Below, one piece after another: positions 4,532-7,808 of a DNA stretch of 7,808 nt; the stretch's first letter is position 1, and the number at the start of each line of letters is the position of its first letter. The notes under the pieces are model-generated. The model had not been told where the DNA came from, made no database searches, and saw nothing but the letters and a program-made list of their open reading frames with translations. This DNA is from CAVPRW01 sp046727435 [NCBI: bacterium] (GTDB lineage: Bacteria > Tectomicrobia > Entotheonellia > J063). A program made the position numbers and the translations under genes. The stretch spans positions 1 to 7,808 of the forward strand of contig JBKPCR010000274.1 in NCBI GenBank assembly GCA_046727435.1, written 5' to 3'.

Positions 4532-6838
4532 TTACTTCGATCCCCGCTGCATGGCACGCCAGATCTTCTCGGCCGTTAAGGGCAGATCAAGGTGTCGGAT
4601 ACCGCAAGGGGCGAGTGCATCCATAACAGCATTGGCGACGGCCACAGGCGCCGCCACGGTCGGAAGCTCCCCGATCCCCTTCACCCCAAGCGGATTCGTC
4701 GGCGATGGTGTCTGCCGCATATCCAGGTGAATGACGGGGACTTCATCGGCGCTCGGGATGGCATAGTCCAACAAACTTCCAGTCAACGGCTGGCCGTTGG
4801 GGCTATAGGTCATCCCCTCAGTCAGCGCTGGGCCGATCCCCTGGGCAATGGCACCATGCACCTGCCCTGCCAAGAGCGTGGGATTGATCACCCGTCCACA
4901 GTCGTGCACCGCTGCATAGCGCAAAAACTGCACTTCCCCCGTGGCGCGATCGACTTCGATGACCGCGATATGGGCGGCGAACCCGAAGGGATTCTCCGGC
5001 AGCAGAAAGCTGGCCAGACATTCCAGCCCCGGTTCCATGCCAGGGGGCAACCCCTCCGCTCGGTACGCCGCGGCAGCGACCTGTGAAAACGTCAGGGTCT
5101 GATCGGGATAGCGCTGATCGAAGACGCGTCCGCCCTGGAACACGATTGCTTCGGATGGACATTCCAGAAAGCGGGCGGCGATGCGAGCCATCTTCTGGCG
5201 CGTTTCCCGTAGCCCGACGTACACCGCCGAGCCGCCAATGGTCAGGCCGCGACTGGCAAAAGTCCCCTGGCCGGCCGGCAGCATATCGGTATCCCCGTGC
5301 AACACCTGAACATCCTCGACTCGCACCCCCAGCTCATCGGCGGCGATCTGGGCAAACGTAGTCTCGGTGCCCTGGCCGTGCGGCGATACCTCAGTGTACA
5401 CCTTGACGTGGCCCGTGGGCTCGACGCTGATCCGAGCCTGACTGGTTTTCATCTCACCTCGACCACCCGACGCTTTGACCACCGTGGCTACCCCGATGCC
5501 GATGAGCGACTGCTGCGATTCCCTGGCGCGCTGCTGTTGACGGAAGCTGTCATACTCCGCTAGCTCCAGGGCGCGCTCGAACGCCGGTAGGTAATCTCCG
5601 GAGTCATAGATGAGACCCGTCGCCGTCCGATAAGGGAAGTCCTCCGGCAGAATGAAGTTGCGTTTCCGCACCTCGCTCGGATCGAGATTGAGCTCATGGG
5701 CGATCAGGTCGATGGTGCGCTCCATGAAGAAGGCGCCCTCTGGGCCTCCCGCGCCGCGATAGGGCCCGGTGGGTGGCTTATTCGTCAGCACACCCAGGCA
5801 TTCGACCTCCATGGTCGGAATGGCATAGGGTCCGGCGACCCGATGCGCCGCGTTAATCGGTGGCCCCGCAGTCGCGGTCAGGAAGTAGGCCCCCACATCG
5901 GCGACCATGCGGAAACGCATGCCCAGTATGGAGCCATCCCGTTTCACCGCCGCCTCCACCTCAGCGCCATAGCCGCGGCCGTGGTAGGCGAGGAGATTCT
6001 CCCAACGCTCTTCGACCCATTTGATGGGTCGTCCCAGAGCCATAGCGAGGTAGCTGAGAGCGATATCCTCCGGCCAGGTCTCCACCTTCTGGCCAAAACC
6101 GCCGCCGACGTCTGGGGCGATAACGCGCATCTGGCGTGGCGGTCGCATCAGGAGGCGTTGCACAGAGTTTTTCAGCCGATGCGGTACCTGTGTGGAGGCC
6201 CACAGAGTCAGGAGGTCCGCCTCGGGCTGATACTGCGCCAGCAGGCCTCGGCCCTCCATGGGGGCGGGGGAGAGGCGTGGCACCTCATAGCGGCCTCGGA
6301 TGATGGCATCAGCCTGTGCAAACGCGGCCTGCACATCCCCTCGCCCTTCCCGGATACGCATCGCGATATTGCTCCCGAACGTCTCATGAATGGGCATGGT
6401 ACCCTCTTGTGCGGCGTTCCAGGGGTCCATGACAGGTGGCAGGGATTGATAATCGACCTCGATGCGGTCCAGGGCATCACGAGCGAGGGCGCGGTCATGT
6501 GCCACGACTACTGCCACTGGCTGGCCCACATAGCAGACCTTATCCCGCGCCAGCACCGGGTGCTCAGGGACCGAAACCCCCTCCAGCTCCGGTGTGGGCC
6601 GGGGCGGGATGTCTTTCACCTTGCCGACGAGATCCTCGGCCGTCAGCACCTGTACCACACCTGGCAGCCGCCGCGCTGCTGATGCGTCAATGGCGTGAAT
6701 GCGGGCATGAGCATGGACACTGCGCAGCACCACCGCATACAGCATATCTGGCACATGCAGGTCATCGACGAAAGTGCCTTGGCCTGTCAGTAGCCGAGGG
6801 TCTTCGAAGCGTTTGATTGGTTGACCGATATAGCCCAT
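4532..6838 (-). CDS. Molybdopterin-binding large subunit, xanthine dehydrogenase/aldehyde oxidase family
   Basis: This 768-residue protein is the full-length Mo-cofactor subunit of a molybdenum hydroxylase, which inserts water-derived oxygen into a carbon of an aromatic, heterocyclic or aldehyde substrate. The N-terminal a/b hammerhead domain starts MGYIGQPIKRFEDPRLLTGQ and includes VCYVGQPVAVVVA (101-113). Cofactor motifs are GGGFGQK (245-251), PYRGAGGPE (359-367, Arg361 aligning with bovine XDH Arg880), HGQG (487-490), ASRGLTIGGSAV (528-539), HDCGRVINP (645-653) and GIGE (721-724, Glu724 aligning with the catalytic bovine Glu1261). The CO dehydrogenase motif AYRCSFR is absent, so it is not a CoxL proper. 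The position after GGGFGQK is Val252, where purine-oxidising XDH has Glu. The ATG at 6838 is preferred (GGAG nine bases upstream); an in-frame GTG at 6853 lacks a ribosome binding site. No FAD or 2Fe-2S subunit is adjacent. Confidence 0.92.
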   Translation of the reverse strand: MGYIGQPIKRFEDPRLLTGQGTFVDDLHVPDMLYAVVLRSVHAHARIHAIDASAARRLPGVVQVLTAEDLVGKVKDIPPRPTPELEGVSVPEHPVLARDKVCYVGQPVAVVVAHDRALARDALDRIEVDYQSLPPVMDPWNAAQEGTMPIHETFGSNIAMRIREGRGDVQAAFAQADAIIRGRYEVPRLSPAPMEGRGLLAQYQPEADLLTLWASTQVPHRLKNSVQRLLMRPPRQMRVIAPDVGGGFGQKVETWPEDIALSYLAMALGRPIKWVEERWENLLAYHGRGYGAEVEAAVKRDGSILGMRFRMVADVGAYFLTATAGPPINAAHRVAGPYAIPTMEVECLGVLTNKPPTGPYRGAGGPEGAFFMERTIDLIAHELNLDPSEVRKRNFILPEDFPYRTATGLIYDSGDYLPAFERALELAEYDSFRQQQRARESQQSLIGIGVATVVKASGGRGEMKTSQARISVEPTGHVKVYTEVSPHGQGTETTFAQIAADELGVRVEDVQVLHGDTDMLPAGQGTFASRGLTIGGSAVYVGLRETRQKMARIAARFLECPSEAIVFQGGRVFDQRYPDQTLTFSQVAAAAYRAEGLPPGMEPGLECLASFLLPENPFGFAAHIAVIEVDRATGEVQFLRYAAVHDCGRVINPTLLAGQVHGAIAQGIGPALTEGMTYSPNGQPLTGSLLDYAIPSADEVPVIHLDMRQTPSPTNPLGVKGIGELPTVAAPVAVANAVMDALAPCGIRHLDLPLTAEKIWRAMQRGSK

Positions 6839-6864
6839 CGTTCTGCGCTCCACTTGAGGTTAGC

Positions 6865-6890
6865 ATGCCAGCATCAATACGCCAGCGTAT
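6865..6890. promoter_or_regulatory. Two adjacent dyads, probable shared operator
   Basis: ATGC-CA-GCAT (6865-6874) and ATACGC-CA-GCGTAT (6877-6890) are both perfect inverted repeats with the same centre, GCCAGC. Their centres are 14 bases apart. They lie in the divergent region between the Mo-hydroxylase and the hydrolase. The larger dyad overlaps the predicted minus-strand -10, so a bound regulator would block that promoter. The regulator gene is not in the window. Confidence 0.5.
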
Positions 6891-6917
6891 GGTAGTCCGT
6901 GCGGGGTATGCAGGCAA
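6889..6917 (-). promoter_or_regulatory. Predicted promoter of the Mo-hydroxylase gene
   Basis: On the minus strand TTGCCT (6917-6912) is followed after 17 bases by TACCAT (6894-6889). Each hexamer matches the sigma70 consensus at four of six positions. Transcription would start near 6882, inside the larger dyad, with a leader of about 44 bases. Confidence 0.35.
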
Positions 6918-6985
6918 GAGTAAAGCGTGCGGATCTGACGAAGCACAGGCTTCTGGGGGGAAAGAGGAGCATGGCGCATCTGGGC

Positions 6986-7014
6986 TTGACCCCTCTCGAT
7001 GGCTCGGCTATCCT
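6986..7014 (+). promoter_or_regulatory. Predicted promoter of the crotonase-fold hydrolase gene
   Basis: TTGACC (6986-6991) and TATCCT (7009-7014) are 17 bases apart, matching sigma70 at five and four of six positions. Transcription would start near 7021, leaving about 37 bases before the ATG at 7058. The site supports choosing that ATG over upstream in-frame starts, which would lie before the transcript. Confidence 0.45.
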
Positions 7015-7057
7015 GCGCGGCATCCATCCATCACCCCTTGGAAAGGAGAAACGAGCC

Positions 7058-7807
7058 ATGGCCATGCTTGCGGATTATGCCGAAAAATACCAGACCATCC
7101 GCATGGAACGCCGCAACGGCATCCTGCAGATGACCTTCCATACAGACGGCGATACCCTGCAGTGGGGCGAGCTGCCGCATCGGGAATTTCCTCAGGCTTT
7201 TCACGATATCGCCACCGACCCCGACAACAAAGTGGTGATCATGACCGGGACCGGCGAAGCGTTCTCCGGCCCACGCGCCACACCGGGCGCGCGGCTCCGA
7301 CGGTCGGCCGCTGCCTGGGATAAGACGTATTGGGAAGGTAAACACTTGTTACTTAACCTGCTGGACATCGAGGTGCCGATGATCAGCGCCATCAATGGCC
7401 CGGCGCTGCGCCATTCCGAGTTGCCGCTGTTGTGTGATATCGTCCTGGCTGCCGAGGAGACGGCGTTCCAAGACTCGGCGCACTTCGCCAATGGCATGGT
7501 GCCCGGTGATGGCATGCACATCCTCTATCCGCTCCTTATGGGGCTGAATCGGGGCCGCTACTTTCTCCTCACTGGCCAAACTCTCACTGCCCGGCAGGCA
7601 CAGGAAGTCGGCCTGGTAAATGAGGTCCTACCACGACAGGAGCTGCTGCCGCGAGCTTGGGTGTTGGCCGAGCAGTTGGCCCAACGACCACCACTCGTCC
7701 TGCGCTATAGCCGAGTGCTCTTGACGCAACACCTGAAGCGCCTGATGCATGACCTGCTGGGATACGGGCTAGCGCTGGAAGGGCTGGGAGTCGCGGCTGA
7801 ATCGTAA
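7058..7807 (+). CDS. Crotonase-fold hydrolase, 6-oxocamphor hydrolase-like (probable beta-diketone retro-Claisenase)
   Basis: This 249-residue crotonase-superfamily protein resembles 6-oxocamphor hydrolase of Rhodococcus much more than true enoyl-CoA hydratases. That enzyme needs no CoA and cleaves a C-C bond of a cyclic beta-diketone by water attack. As I recall its sequence, its key residues Trp40, His45, His122, His145, Asp154 and Glu244 correspond here to Trp36, His41, His119 (GPALRHSELP), His142 (DSAHFANG), Asp151 (VPGDG) and Glu241. Shared stretches include FHDIA, KVVI-TGTG, CDIVLAAE-like, NRGRYFLLTGQ and ELLPRAW. The hydratase motif with consecutive glycines and a Glu pair is missing. 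Residues 70-86 (SGPRATPGARLRRSAAA) differ from the known enzyme, and its pocket Phe82 is not kept, so the substrate is probably not oxocamphor. The start is ATG 7058 with AAAGGAG nine bases upstream; ATG 6971 would add 29 residues. It is divergent from the Mo-hydroxylase gene. Confidence 0.85.
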   Translation: MAMLADYAEKYQTIRMERRNGILQMTFHTDGDTLQWGELPHREFPQAFHDIATDPDNKVVIMTGTGEAFSGPRATPGARLRRSAAAWDKTYWEGKHLLLNLLDIEVPMISAINGPALRHSELPLLCDIVLAAEETAFQDSAHFANGMVPGDGMHILYPLLMGLNRGRYFLLTGQTLTARQAQEVGLVNEVLPRQELLPRAWVLAEQLAQRPPLVLRYSRVLLTQHLKRLMHDLLGYGLALEGLGVAAES

Positions 7808-7808
7808 C

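Noticed and set aside
5696-6682. Plus-strand open frame of 328 codons
   Set aside because: It lies wholly antisense to the Mo-hydroxylase gene, whose motifs are unmistakable; composition is that of a GC-rich shadow frame.
4532-6838. Carbon monoxide dehydrogenase large subunit (CoxL)
   Set aside because: The CoxL signature AYRCSFR is replaced by PYRGAGGPE, so CO oxidation is not supported despite overall family similarity.

Overview
The window comes from a moderately GC-rich bacterial chromosome. No rRNA, tRNA, CRISPR array, insertion sequence or phage gene is visible. Several traits fit an environmental, metabolically versatile bacterium: an oligopeptide-type ABC permease, a bS21 gene next to a cold-shock-domain gene, a molybdenum hydroxylase, and a crotonase-fold hydrolase. 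The phylum cannot be fixed by reading alone. Tectomicrobia, Methylomirabilota, Nitrospirota or a deep proteobacterial lineage are guesses.

Layout, left to right. Bases 1-144 are the 3' end of a DppC/OppC-type permease gene. A 459-base non-coding stretch follows; it holds a good sigma70-type promoter (215-243) and a 12-bp perfect palindrome. Next is a plus-strand block of information-processing genes: a small cold-shock-domain protein (604-822), ribosomal protein bS21 (1019-1207), a 74-residue basic protein of unknown family (1259-1483) and translation initiation factor IF-3 (1620-2159). The usual rpmI and rplT genes do not follow infC. Instead comes a 566-residue fusion, prephenate dehydratase-ACT-prephenate dehydrogenase (2302-4002), which would serve both the Phe and Tyr branches from prephenate and has no chorismate mutase domain. 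A 110-residue helical protein of unknown function (4038-4370) closes the block, followed by a strong hairpin.

The right third is a different unit. A 768-residue molybdopterin-binding large subunit of the xanthine dehydrogenase/aldehyde oxidase family lies on the minus strand (4532-6838). It is divergent from a plus-strand crotonase-fold gene (7058-7807). That second protein would normally be called an enoyl-CoA hydratase, but it carries the catalytic and pocket residues of 6-oxocamphor hydrolase (Trp36, His41, His119, His142, Asp151, Glu241). It is therefore probably a carbon-carbon bond hydrolase of cyclic beta-diketones (retro-Claisenase). The 219-base divergent region holds one promoter-like sequence for each gene and two adjacent dyads sharing the core GCCAGC. 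One dyad overlaps the predicted -10 of the minus-strand gene, as an operator would.

The most interesting points are the mis-annotation-prone retro-Claisenase with its divergent Mo-hydroxylase partner and shared operator, the unusual PDT-ACT-PDH fusion with changed dehydratase motifs, and the separation of infC from rpmI-rplT. All functional pairings are inferences from sequence and position.
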